Part shown: positions 36,990 through 48,599 of the stretch, piece by piece
How positions within the stretch are numbered: the stretch's first letter is position 1
Layout of the letters: every line of letters starts with the position of its first letter
Assembly: GCA_022885665.1 (NCBI GenBank)
Contig: JAGQDJ010000148.1
Span: 124,001 to 188,000 of the forward strand
From: Triops longicaudatus
Taxonomy: Eukaryota > Arthropoda > Branchiopoda > Notostraca > Triopsidae
Reading direction: 5' to 3'
Length of the DNA: 64,000 nucleotides
Made by a program: the position numbers and the translations under genes
Notes under the pieces: generated by a model
Databases searched by the model: none
What the model saw: only the letters and a program-made list of their open reading frames with translations
Told to the model about the DNA's origin: nothing

Positions 36990-37045
36990 TTAGGGTTCAG
37001 TGGTAGAATTTTTACGACTGGCTCGGCACAAGGTTGAACCCAGAA
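36990..37045 (+). pseudogene. tRNA-Gly-like remnant (tRNA pseudogene or SINE head)
   Basis: GGTTCAGTGGTAGAATT (36994-37010) is identical to the D-arm / A-box region of animal tRNA-Gly as I know it. A B-box-like GGTTGAACCC follows at 37032-37041 at about the right distance. The anticodon stem and the acceptor ends do not pair, so it is not an intact gene. No tail or other copies are visible in the window. Confidence 0.4.
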
Positions 37046-37070
37046 TGAACAAGGGAAAAGGAAGTTAACA

Positions 37071-37122
37071 GTAAGGGCGAAGGCAAAAAGATTGATTGTT
37101 GCAACAATCAATCTTCCCTTAC
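37071..37122. repeat. 28-bp perfect palindrome without loop, plus outer arms
   Basis: AAGATTGATTGTTG (37088-37101) is followed directly by its exact complement (37102-37115). Outer arms GTAAGGG (37071-37077) and CCCTTAC (37116-37122) are also inverted, with 10 unpaired bases on the left only. Confidence 0.9.
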
Positions 37123-40100
37123 AGTATAACGACTAGGAAAAGTCGTACGGTGACCAACGGTATTACGTTTTCGTATTTAATAATATTTCCCTTTCAGATT
37201 GATCCGAAAATGTTACAATTCACCTACAAAATCATGATTTCACTATTTAAGTGTTCATAAGCGCAGTTTTCCCGTGACCTTAAGATTGCTGCTGTTCTTC
37301 TCTTACATTTTTAATTTTACTAAACACGTTGTCTGGATTGAGGGTGGACATGACCCTCCTTTGTAACTGGTGCCGACACCGCAGAAAACTTTTAGTTTTT
37401 CCACAGTTTCACGTACAGTGCAGTTCAACTTGAAAGGCAAAGAATCAGAGACAAGAAGGACAAAATGCTGTTTTCTTTTTTTTTCTTCTTTTTTTTTAAA
37501 AAAAAGGAATAGTAAGGAAGATGTGTGCTCGTAGGCCAGTGTGCCTGGGGTTTTACTTGTTCGATGAGCTATGGGGACATCTAATGGCCCTGGCCGGGGG
37601 TCTCTTGAAGATGAGCAGAACATCAGGGGAATTTCTATATTTTTTCCTGACATTTCTTTCCCGTGCCCTTGCTCCCTTTGCGAGAATCAACCCAGTCGAG
37701 TCTTCCTCCGTGTGCCGATACTTAACGTCACCAAAGGAGAAGAGCCCAGGAAGATGGACACTTTCTAGCTTTTTCTTTTTCCTTCCATTATGTTTTTTTC
37801 TTTCGAATATGAAGTGCCTGCGGCAGACCGTCAAGAGGAATCATTGGGAAGAAATTATTTCTGCGCTATGATGAAAGCCTTAACTGCCGATAGTCGATAG
37901 AAAAGCTGTCTTTTAAGCTTCTATATAGAGCCAGCAATGAGATTGTATCTATAACAAGTTGCTGCTATTTCTTCAGATATTTCTTCTTTCTTCCTTTTGA
38001 ACGGGTACTACCCACCCTTTAAACCATCCCTTTAAGGGATTTTTTTGGGGGGGAAAGGGAGAGACTGTCGAAGGGTCTAAAACCTCCAGTTGTCCCGAGC
38101 TCCTTTTACCAAAGGGTCTAACCCTTAACGACCCATTAAGTGAGTGGGCCATCGTTGGTGGATAATATGTCAGAAAAGGTGGTAGGGTGGAGGTGGGGTA
38201 GAAGCGTATAACTCGCGTGCAAGGGGAGTAATGGCCGTAGAGCGTTGTCGTAGTGCAAGTTGCGCCAAATTACAGGGCTAGCCAACAATACTTAACTTTT
38301 AGGAATGGACGTGGCGATTTTGGTTGCCTGAGAATTATTACTTTGCATTCGCAAGGATTATGCTTTTTAAGAAAAGTAAAGCACACCTGAATAAACTCAA
38401 GAAGTGTGACTTTATTCGGGTCAAGAATACGTTTTATGTCTTAGTTCTGTTCAAGTACGAAAGCAGTTAATTCAGTTTGAAATGGTAGCTCTTGAAGTCT
38501 ACTCGATGGAAATAAGTCGAAAGCAGCTTTCAAGTTAATTCCCTTCCAATCTTACAATGTATGGTTGTGTTAAGTTAGGTTAGGTTTAGTTAGGTCGCGC
38601 TTGGTTTTAGCTGTCTGAATTTGTAGGATTGGATTTAGGTCAGAAATTGGCTTCAATTTTTTTCTTAATTGCGATGCTCAGAAGTTTAAGTATCAGGAAC
38701 GTGTATGGAACGTTTTTCTTTGTTTGTTAAACTTTTCCTATGCCTCATTCGCTTCTTGTTGAAGTCACGTCCTGAAAGTGAAAAGAAATTGATCGCTTTT
38801 GGGCAAAATTCATGGAAAAGTACAATTTTAATAGGAATAAAACATTGAATTTATTGATAAGAATCTAACCAGATTGAAATGTAAGATTTTAGTCAATTTT
38901 CTTCCGATAGTTTAAATTAATGTTTCGTCAATTTGTATTACTTTAATCGAACTATTCAAACGTAACGTCAAATAATTTCTAATATTTAGAAGCATGTGGA
39001 CAATAAATTTACTTCGCATAGAATTTTAGCGAACAGCAAGCTCTGCAATAAGTCAAAGCAAACTGCAATAAGTCAAAGTAAAAGGTAATGTTAAAGCGAG
39101 TTATAAGAGAAATTAAGTAATTTAGCTTGCAGTTTTTTCAGCCAAATTCATTCGATTTGGATCAATCGAGAAATCTTTAAATAATTCTGAAATCGTGATA
39201 TTTTAATTTTGCATAAGTGTAATGTTAAAGTCAAAAGGGAGCGAAATTGCGAAATTGCGAAACCAAAAGCTACTACAAACCTCTGTTAAGACTTGAGACA
39301 TTAGAAACTGGCAATAAATAGAAAAACCAAGGATAGTTGCGCATTTGTTATTACTTTGCACATTCTTAAAGGAAAAAGGCTTAAGAAAAAAAAATAACCT
39401 AAAATTTTTTATAGCAATTGGTTTTAAGCAAATGCTTATGGATTTCAGCATCTTTGAAGGGAAACTCAAAAAGCGAAAAATAGCAAATTCGTTCAATCTA
39501 GCGAAAATGGGCTCCAGTGGAATAAATCAAGAGATATCGAACTTTGTTTAATTGTTGCGACAATCACTTACCTGATTAACCATAAACGCTGTCTGAATGA
39601 TTTAACGAACAATCGTGCCTTCGCTCGCATTTTGCGAATTTTTTACTTTATTTTTGGCATACTCTTTATATTTTAATCGACTTAATTCTTATCCTAGTTA
39701 ATGTCAATGCTTGTTGAAACTTGCAACATCGAAAACTCTTTTTAATAAATAGAAGAAATAAAAGCTATTTTATAACTGGCGCATATTTTTAGGTTTAGGC
39801 GTAAAAGCACTCCGCATGGCAATACAGACAATAACTTAAAACGAGTCAAGGAAGTTGAAGTACCTCTCCATCGTTATTTCGGTAGCATTAAAGTTTTTAC
39901 AAGCTTATGCTTTAAAAGCACAGTTTACAAATTGGTGTAGAGAATAGATTGATTTAATCAAGAAACATTGTCCATTCTTATTTTAATTTCCTGCCAGATC
40001 AAGAAAATCCAGGCTATTATTTTTAACCGTCAGACCTAAAAGAAAATAAAAATGAAGGTTATGCTATACTTTCTGAAATAGTTCTCAGAAAATAGAGTTG

Positions 40101-41860
40101 GAAATAACTTTGGGGCGACCAAACTGATGGTTGCCTACTGAAAAGGTAAGGTGTCCCATTTTTACCTGACACTGGAGCAACGTTGGTAAGAACCTGGTCT
40201 CGACAAAGACGAATCGTCTCCTCCGCTAAAACCGGCATGGCCGATTGAAAGAAAAGCATCTCAGTCGACAAAAAGACCAAGCTGGACAAAAGAGCTCTCT
40301 AAAATAAAAATAACAAATGATCTGGGTGTGGTACTATGGGTCGCACTTGATGGACTAGCGTCATTTTCGCCATGACGTGTCGCAAGTTCTTCTTCTCTTT
40401 CTTTTATTCGACTCTTTATACTTGCCCTCCTCGGGATTTTCAATAGATCTCCGCTGCTTTCCCGTACTTCGTCGAATACCTGCCAGGATCGCTGTACATA
40501 TTTCATCAACGATGTATGAATAAAAACTCGGTTTCCTTGTATTTCCTTTTATCCTTTCCGTTTCTACCTGGCGGACATAGAACATAAAAAACGATTACGG
40601 GAAGCTTTACTAACGTCTGTTAGGCAATACTCGTTTTTTGTGACCAAAGCAAAATTTCTATGGTGCTACGAGGAAAACAAGAGTAATTTTAAACTGAGAC
40701 TATTTATTAGGCACAAAAAGTCATTTGAATCAATGAAGAAAACAAAAACCTTGCAAAAATATGCTAAATTATAACACGAAATAGTGAAAAAAATACCAAC
40801 ATGAAAATTATGCAGATAAAACTTAGCGAATGCAACAGAAGTAGAAAGAACTAAAGTTGAGAAGAACAATGGCAACTATTGTTCAATTTCTTAACAGAAC
40901 ATTCACATATGAACGTGTGCACTTCGACGGATGACCACTGCATCATCCAAGTCATCATCCTTGGGCTCATTCGTCCTCCGGGCGAGCGAAGAACACACCT
41001 GGTGTCAAGGCGCATTCATTCTTGTCAGCCACTTACAAGACACCCCAGAACGCACCTTTCCGCATTATTTATTGGCCCACCTCCGGCCACCAGGTCGTCG
41101 CTTTTGCCTGTTTTTGCATCACCTACAGGGTACAAGGGGGGTAGGACATGCCCCCTTGCGTAAAAGAGCGTTTCGGACAAGACCAAATCATCTTTTAAAG
41201 ACAAAAGATTATCTTGCTAACCTTTGCTTCCTGCATATTTTATTTATTTGCGTATTTTTAATAAGACTTTGCCTCCTACTCCAGAGAATTTTTTTTACTA
41301 CTTTATAGGACTGTCTTCTAGAGTAAGAGAAAACTACATAGAAACGAATGACTCATTGATAATCGAACACAGTAAATTGAGTAAGAAAGCAAACAAGTAA
41401 TAAAGAAAAGTAATGCAATGGTTTAGCCAAGAGAGATTATGTATGGTAAAAATGTAATATTTTGAAAGATAGCATTCTTTGTTTACGCTGGTATATTATA
41501 CAATAAAAAAATTCATATCAGGCTTTGAAAATATATTTTCATAATTGGTTAAAATCTTGAATTTTTAGTAATTTATAGGACTTATAAGAATTATTTAAGA
41601 AATGCACGTAATTAAATTGATTTAATACATTATAATGATTTCACTATACTCCTGCCCTCTTACATGTTCCTACCCCGTTTTGCGTGGGCTACTTTCAACT
41701 TTATTCTGAACACATGGGGTAATTTTGAAAATTATATGGGAAACAGTAAAATACTTACTGCTTCCTCAACTATTCAACACAGCGAAACAAAATAATTGTA
41801 TGGAGGCGAGCAGTAATAGTTTACTTAATACAATTTTGTATTTGTAAAAGAGAAAGAAGT
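37123..41860. other. Long unassigned stretch
   Basis: Overlapping frames at 37303-37871 and 40879-41308 lack motifs. A short GTTAGGTTAGG patch lies at 38570-38600. The 20-bp tandem at 39043-39078 is listed separately. No element ends found. Confidence 0.4.
39043..39078. repeat. 20-bp period tandem duplication
   Basis: CTGCAATAAGTCAAAG occurs at 39043-39058 and 39063-39078, separated by CAAA. Confidence 0.9.
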
Positions 41861-42695
41861 CTTTGTTTTGACAAATTTCATGAAATCAAGAGGTTGAATT
41901 TAAGAGACTTTATTGGCACATTTTTAGTGTTTGAATTTTCACTACCAAACGGTAATTACAACAGCTAGAAGCTTAATTTTCCCCAGAAATATCCAATAAA
42001 GAAAACTCTTGTAAGCAATCAGAATCTATACACAGTCGTAACCTATTGCGTTCAGGCAAATGTGATGTTCAAAGTTATCTAGCAAATTTTGACTCTTTTC
42101 CCGTGCTATAGCTAATCGATTTTTGGAAGGGAGCGCGTTGCATCCATGCAAGTCACGACTTGCGACTTGAAACTTATATAATTTAAGTAATAAGCCAAAA
42201 CCTCCCGAAACTTGACAATACTATGGACAGAAAAGACGAATGTAGTAGTAGAAATAGTAGGAAGTGCAAAAAAGTAAAAATATGCAAAGAATGTAAGTTT
42301 AGGCTAAATTTCCTTGTGTTCTGACGTTCGCTTTTCATTCGTGCATTCGTGGACCCCAAACAATTGCAGTCCTTTTTTCAGGAGAATGTGGTAAATCATG
42401 GTCAGCCGATCACGTTAGCAAGTGACCAGAAATAAGCATTCTCCACACGTGTTATTTCTGAATTTTTGTTGTGAAATTCCTCGTTCGCATTCTAAGCTGT
42501 GAAGCAATTTTGAATGCGGACTTTGAAATTGTAGCATTTTCGATTTTACACGGTGTTATTTTACACGGTATTTTACAAGGTATTTTACACGGTATTATTA
42601 ACTAAATCTTTTTTTTTTTACTTTTTGCTCAAAAACTAGGCCGAAATACATAACAAAATCTGAACGAAAATGTGACTTTTTCCAACTTTTCCCAA
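41861..42695 (+). repeat. R2 interspersed repeat, copy 3
   Basis: Same order of landmarks as copies 1 and 2: CTTTGTTTTGACAAATTTC, TTGGCACATTTTTAGTG, TTTTCACTACCAAACGGTAA, GGAAGGGAGCGCG, ACTATGGACAGAAAAGAC, GTTATTTCTGAATTTTTG and TTTACTTTTTGCTCAAAAAC. It carries an internal 12-bp minisatellite (42543-42593) not seen in the other copies. No coding frame. Confidence 0.7.
42543..42593 (+). repeat. 12-bp minisatellite, four units
   Basis: ATTTTACACGGT is repeated four times (42543, 42558, 42570, 42582). The third unit has one substitution, and 3 extra bases separate the first and second units. Confidence 0.9.
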
Positions 42696-42749
42696 GTTTC
42701 TGGTACATTGAAAAGTTTTACATTAGGCATAGCTTTTTAAATACATTAT

Positions 42750-43245
42750 ATTCGACTTGCGCGGTATGCGAGCTTTAAAACTCGATTCTTACCGATTCTT
42801 TATAATAAATCGCTTTTCAAGTAACTATGAGACTTAAGGTATTCAGAAATAACTCGATAAATCTCCCAAGAATGTCAACAGTTAAAACACTTTGAAGATT
42901 TTGAGCAATATTCTCCTGCTTGCACCGTCGTACTTCACTTTACGCGTTTTTCTCCCTGTCGTTCACAATACCATCACGTACCTTATCTTCGGCTTACGCT
43001 GTCAGAGAGCACTAAAGCTTCAAAACTTTTTCAAGATTAGAGTGATTATCTTAGATTAAGAACTTAAAATACTCATTCTTTAAGAAAACTTTTACTTCAA
43101 TCATTAAATTTCATTATTTGGAGTATTTTAAGCATTTCGCGCAATTTTCTGCTTCTTGTGCTATTTTACCTCGTTTTACGCGTGCTTTGTCCATGCTATT
43201 AAGTGCAAGGGATTCGACTTACGCGGTACGCAAGCCTTCCACGCT
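42750..43245 (+). repeat. About 232-bp tandem repeat, locus 1
   Basis: The block ATTCGACTTGCGCGGTATGC at 42750 recurs in diverged form at 42983 (TTCGGCTTACGCTGTC) and 43212 (ATTCGACTTACGCGGTACGC), spacings of about 233 and 229 bp. Each unit ends with a TTTACGCG(T)-containing segment. The same unit occurs twice at 48600-48905. Units are poorly conserved apart from these blocks. The TTTACGCG / CGACTTACGCGG wording resembles ends of some Tigger-like elements, so a decayed element cluster is an alternative. Confidence 0.55.
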
Positions 43246-43394
43246 TCCCAAACATGGGCAAAAAAGTGTCTAGTTTACGATACGTAAATTCATAGCAGAT
43301 ATTTAGGAACCAGAATAATGAGAGCCAAAAACACTGTAATTAAACTCTTGGAGCAGCTTAGTCTTGTTTCTGTTATCTTATTTAACGTAAACTA

Positions 43395-43640
43395 AGTACC
43401 AAACTTACCTAACCCTACCGTAATGTAACTAAATTAAATAAGTGACTTTAATAGTGCTACATAAACTTAACCTAAGCTTATTCTAATTTAATTTCACTTG
43501 CATGACCTAGATTAACTATAACTTGACTAAGTTAACATGACATAGCTAAATCTAATCAAGTGAATTAACGTCAGTAAATTTATCTAGGCTAACTAAGATA
43601 GCTTACCACGATCTAATTACAACTATAACGTAACTTAATT
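43395..43640 (-). repeat. Degenerate TTAGG-like array, C-rich strand on +
   Basis: TAACCTAACC-like words (CTTACCTAACCCTACCG, TTAACCTAAGC, CTAACTATAAC), so the G-rich strand is on minus. Confidence 0.55.
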
Positions 43641-45200
43641 TATATCTTAGAGAGTCAGTTTCAAAAGCTCATCCGCCAGGTGGTAAGTGATTTTAAGTAA
43701 TTTTTCCTTTTATGTTCCTTTTATTGCACTACTTTGGTGTTCGTCGTTTTCTTATATTTTCTATTTTTATTCATTAAGAAACAATCTTCATAGCATTTCT
43801 CTTGTGATCTTAATAAGGTCAATTTACAAGGTTATAATTCACCTGTCAAGTGACAAAAGATTGACGCAATTTTTCATTTCGATTCTTTCCTTTCATCATT
43901 TCTTTCATTCCTCAGACTGTTTCGTTCTATTCCGCATACTTTTCTTGGTAAATTTTATTTAATAACTCAGAGACAATACCAAGTCCCTTGAAGCACTTCA
44001 CATGTGATAGTGAGTAAGCAGGTTAATTTGCAAAATTACGAAAGTAACGGAATTTCTCTCTGGGGTGACAAAAGATCTGACGTGACATCCCGATGCGCAA
44101 CGTAATTTTTCATTTTTTAAGAAAAAAAACTTGTTGAAAAGCTAGGTGGCCTGGTTACTTCATTACATGTATTCGGTTAAAGGTGCAAGAAGAATCATTA
44201 AAGATTATCGCAGTAGGTGGTGACGTGGGGTGGTGACGAATCACCTGTGGTTATCCACCTTGCTAGTGGCTTGGGAAAAGAAGACGCACTCGAAAGTTTC
44301 ACACTGCAGGGGGACGTTTTCGGCCAGAAGTGGTCTTAATTCATTGTCAGCGCCATTTGCTCTTTTTTAAATTTTGAGGGGAAAAAGATTTAATCAAGAG
44401 AGGGATGAAGGTGTGAAAAAGCTGATATGGACGTCATCGTGGCACCGTAATGATAATGAATAGCGTCCTCATTGGCGAGAGCGCCATCGTGCAGCGGGGA
44501 CCAAATTCTCGAGGGCGAAAAGTGGTCAGGACACACAAGTGCACGTACACGTTCCAAAAAGAACCGGGAAGCACAGAAGGAAAAAGGAATAAAAGAGTAC
44601 CATAAAAATGAATGAAGGAATTATAGTTCATCATCCGCAAGGGAAGAACGTGGAAGACTTGTAAACGCCAGTGTTGAGCAGAACAGGAAAGAATAAATAA
44701 GACAGTTGATGGCTCCTTGCTGTTTCGGCGAGGATTGGAACTGGCAGATTTTACAGCTGTCAAACGTTTTTCGAAAACTTTTTTTCTGAGGGGCACTGAC
44801 TTGATGGATTCACAAGTTTTACGGATTTTTAAGGACACTGCGGTTTAGTTTCTACACGTGTAGCCAGCTTCGCAACATTTCAACGACATGGGATTTTTAG
44901 AGCTGAGACAATCTCAAGAGAGTAAATAAGGTACGAAACTTAAAAGCAGGATTGATTTGCGCCACACACGGCGTTAGAACGATGCCAGCAAAACCACAGC
45001 TGGACATGTGAAGTTCACTAAATTGAATTTCTACTGAAGTCAATTTTCGTTGATTTTGACTTTGTCCATTACTCCAAAAGTGGAACTGAATTTAAACAAT
45101 GAGTGAATTTGCAAGAACTGACTAAAAGATTTGAGCTTTGATAAACTGATTTTAGTCTTTTTGTACCAGAAGAAACTCAAATAGTTTTCAAACATAAAAA
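43641..45200. other. No gene seen
   Basis: The longest frame (134 codons, minus strand, 44434-44838) has no domain I recognise. From about 45000 the text becomes rich in TTGACTT/GAATTT words, a second kind of decayed simple repeat. Confidence 0.4.
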
Positions 45201-45202
45201 TA

Positions 45203-45739
45203 GAGTGGTACCCCGTTTAACGAACCTAATCGTTCCCGGACAGCATTCCTTATAAGAAACGCTTTTTCCCATAGGATTCAATGGAATCATTTTAATCTGT
45301 TCCTGATCTCAGACCGAAACCTGAAAGAGTTGATTTAAAAGTGGGAAAAAATGCTAAAAATATACTGACTGTTAAAATGTATATTTCACACATATAGTAG
45401 TCATTTTTGTTCAATTAATGGCTCTCGAGACCACTCGAAGCTACATAAATCTTCCATCTTTTTACCTCTTCCATATCAACCTTGGTTTTCATGTATGGCA
45501 CTCGTGGGAAGAATCCATCTAATGTGGCTTACTTTTGTGTCTTCTTTAATACGGTTTTGGAAAGTTGCAAGACAAAGTCGTTGAATAGGTCTACGCATGT
45601 TTGCTTGAACCTGATTTGGATGCCGCATTTTTTCTTGGACTTGAAGCTCTTCCGCTTGTAAAAGCTGTTCAAGTATTTTGTACATTTCGTTGTACAAGTT
45701 GTTCGCTGTACATTGCGTTCGTTAAACGGGGTAGTACTT
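45203..45739. mobile_element. 537-bp pogo/Tigger-like element with TA duplication
   Basis: Left end GAGTGGTACCCCGTTTAACG (45203 onward, TIR to 45225) and the inverse of AAGTACTACCCCGTTTAACG (45717-45739) match at about 20 of 23 positions. TA flanks both sides (45201-45202 and 45740-45741). The ACCCCGTTTAACGAAC wording is typical of pogo/Tigger-like ends. A 73-codon minus-strand frame (45476-45697) is glutamine/glutamate-rich and not recognisable as a transposase. Confidence 0.8.
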
Positions 45740-45741
45740 TA

Positions 45742-46126
45742 TAAAAAGTACATCCGAACCACAGTCCGTTGTAAGAGAATTCAATAGAAAACTGATTTTT
45801 TAAAAAAAAGAAAATTGTGCAGCAGTCATGTTGAAGACGTGCAGTACAACAGTTCAATCCAGTAATTCACGATGATTTTGAGTTTCCTAAGCCACAACTA
45901 TTTTCGAACTGAATTTGACTTATAAAAAGCCAGAAATGAATTGACATGAATTGACTTCAACGCAAAAAAAAAACTGAGAATGACTTAACTTGAACACATT
46001 TGATTTAAAAATGACGAGTTGAATATCACAAATCCTTCTTAAACTTAAATTGACTTCCATTTTCCTTGACTTGGTCCGGATCTAGCAGGAATCAGTCTTG
46101 TGCTAACCGCACGGCACAGGGCAAGA
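45742..46126. other. Decayed TTGACTT-like simple repeat
   Basis: GAATTGACATGAATTGACTT, AATGACTTAACTTGAAC and AAATTGACTTCC words recur around the MITE on both sides. No gene seen. Confidence 0.35.
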
Positions 46127-46127
46127 A

Positions 46128-46215
46128 TGAAAGTTGCCATTGCGAAAGCCTGGCAGGGGAGCGCGAGTGTTCGAAAGAGGATGGCGTGGGACAAGGCTCG
46201 CGCTACTGCCGTGAC
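46128..46215 (+). repeat. CpG-rich ATGAAAGTT repeat, copy 3
   Basis: Matches 10717-10805: ATGAAAGTTGCC, ATTGCGAAAGCC, GTTCGAAAGAGG, GGCGTGGGAC. The ATG frame stays open for about 56 codons, into the palindrome at 46263. No domain recognised. Confidence 0.4.
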
Positions 46216-46262
46216 CGTGAAGCCGTGGCGTTTAGTACATGAACGATTGCAAAAGATTTCTT

Positions 46263-46304
46263 ATGTTGCCTATACGCAGCTCAATAGCTGCGTATAGGCA
46301 ACAT
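46263..46304. repeat. Perfect 19-bp palindrome, 4-nt loop
   Basis: ATGTTGCCTATACGCAGCT (46263-46281) is exactly inverted at 46286-46304 with loop CAAT. Confidence 0.95.
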
Positions 46305-46430
46305 TCGATACTTTGGTGTAACACGCTCAAACGCTTTATCACATACAGATGTATTGTGTAGAGTACGGCAGTAATTCATACAAAGCGAAGTTTTCAAGGC
46401 GGGAATTTTAATTTGCTTCGGCGGGAAGGA

Positions 46431-46462
46431 TTTAAGGCGCTTTAATTTAAAAGCGCCTTAAA
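46431..46462. repeat. Perfect 12-bp palindrome, 8-nt loop
   Basis: TTTAAGGCGCTT (46431-46442) is inverted at 46451-46462 around TAATTTAA. It lies 127 bp after another perfect palindrome and just before a reversed TTAGG-like array. Confidence 0.85.
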
Positions 46463-46469
46463 GAATAGT

Positions 46470-46830
46470 TCGGCCTAAACTAAGTCAACTTGACTGTAGC
46501 CCAAAATAAGAACAAATTAACCTATTTTAACTTAATTTAACCTAATTTCTCATAACCAAGCTTGACATAAACCTGACTCAACCAACCTAAACTTAACTAG
46601 GCAAGCTTAACCTAACCTAGACAAATCTAACGTAATTAAACGTTACCTAATCTAGCTAAGTCTATAGACTAACTTAAGCCAAACTAACTTAACCTAAACC
46701 AAGTCAGTTTTACCTAATTAAGCCTAACCTAGTTTAACGTAAGTCCAATCTAACTTCAACTTGACCTCTTGTAACTTAACCTAAATTTCTCAATCACAGA
46801 TCAACCTATCTAACCTAGTGAAATTTAGCC
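46470..46830 (-). repeat. Degenerate TTAGG-like array, C-rich strand on +
   Basis: Well-preserved stretch of AACCTAACC-like words: TTAACCTAACCTAG, TTAACCTAAACC, AAGCCTAACCTAG. G-rich strand on minus. Confidence 0.65.
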
Positions 46831-47697
46831 TAACGATATTAACTCTAAGATCTATTTCAAATTGAAACGATATTTTTTCGGTTTCGGGACGAAAATTGAG
46901 TAGCTTGCCAAAAATATGACGCAAGCTGAAATACAAAGTTTCCGTATCAAGAAATCCTGTATGAAAAAAGTGCCAGGAATTCGTGGTCCATAGTTCCTCC
47001 ATCTGCGAGCATTGTCGAAGCGAGCCAGCGGAGCAATTATTGTTAGTTTATGGAAGACAATGTTTAGGAGTCGTCTGTATTCCGCGTACTGCGAGTGTTG
47101 GTGCTTGGCGAAAACTGTTTGCAAGTGTCCGTTCTTGGTCTTGGTGTGCCTCGATAATCCCCAGTCATGAATAATCCCTCAGCAGGACACGTTTATGGCT
47201 TCCTTGTCCTCATATAAATGTTTGCTCGGGTCATAATCGGCGTTGGCCTTCGCAAACGGGCACCTTCCTCTCCTCCCTCCACCCGTTTCCCAGCACACAA
47301 TTTTTCATTCCTTTGGTTGGCATTCCTTGCCAATCTCGCTTTCAAATATTCATAGTCTTTTCGCCGTTCCCTTACATGCGACACGACCTTCATATATCGC
47401 ATTGGCAACACATGTGAAATACGCCAAAGGCCCATAAAAGGCCTTCAATAACATTTTCGCTTTTAGATTTCTTTTTTTTTTAAGCAAATAAAAATTGCAA
47501 CATGAAAAGTTTAAGCAATATTTAAACGTAAGTGTCTTGTCAGTCAAAACGGTCTGAAAAAGGCAAATTAAAGCTAAATAATAACTTTAAGACAAGGTTA
47601 AATTTTTTACTATCATAAGAAATATTCCAAGTCAAAAGCGCCTAATTAATGCTTTCATGCAGTTATTCTTGCACCTTAAAATTTATCAAACGTAATC
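46831..47697. other. No gene seen
   Basis: Overlapping frames of 60-90 codons on both strands, no motif. Confidence 0.45.
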
Positions 47698-48080
47698 TAA
47701 TTTTTCTTGCTTAGCCTAACCTGATTTTCAATCTGACTTAATCTTTAACGAAAAAATCTCTCTACGCTGGATGGTCAGCAAGAGACCTGATTGATTTGAT
47801 TGATTAATCTAACGTAACTAACCTAAATTAACCTAATATAGCTTAAATTACTAAGCTACCGTTAGTTTTTTTAAGAATTTAACGATGTCTAATCTGAAAC
47901 CTGAGTTAAGCTAATTTAATTGTTTGTATTGACGTGAACTAAACTCGTTACCCAAGGAAAAATTTTTACTACAATTGTACTGAAATTGAAAAAATTGTTA
48001 CATGTACTAACAACCTGGTTTAAGATGCCTTTGTTAATCTAATCTAATTTAACTACCCTAACGTGACTTGCTTTCACCCA
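47698..48080 (-). repeat. Degenerate TTAGG-like array, C-rich strand on +, patchy
   Basis: CTTAGCCTAACCTGA, CTAACGTAACTAACC, TAAATTAACC and TAACTACCCTAACG patches, interrupted near 47740-47800 and 47950-48030. Confidence 0.5.
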
Positions 48081-48599
48081 AACTTATGCAACTGTTTAAA
48101 TTGACGCTAAAACTTCCCAAAATTCATTTACAGTATATTTTTCTAACACATTTTTTCAACAAATATTGCAGTCACGCCTACTGTCACGTTTGATTCAAAA
48201 GGTCATGTCACTTCTCACAGGGAAAAAAAAATCTGTCTCCACACAATGGCGAAATTAACGTAGACAACTTTTACACATGATTTAAAGCATTTTGTCCTCA
48301 AAAGATACTAACAGATTAATTTGCTACTTGAGGGCTTGAAAATTGCCAAGTACTGCTGTTCACCCCAGGGGATGCTGGTTTGCGGTAAAACATCCATGCC
48401 TGAATTAAATCGTCAAGGTATTACAAAATCATTATTTTTATAAAAAAGAACAATAAGAACGAAAAATAATTTAAGAGGTAAAGAAATCTCTTCGGAGAAA
48501 GAAATTTTAACAGAAAAGTATGCTAATTTCTTAGGAAAGCAAAAAAATAAAGTTTTTCTTGTTTTGTGCGAGTTAATCTCTTACAATGTGAGGCAGTTC
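48081..48599. other. No gene seen
   Basis: A/T-rich without recognised features. Confidence 0.45.

Noticed and set aside
45476..45697. 73-codon minus-strand frame inside the Tigger-like element, considered as a transposase remnant
   Set aside because: No helix-turn-helix or DDE signature visible; too short to support.
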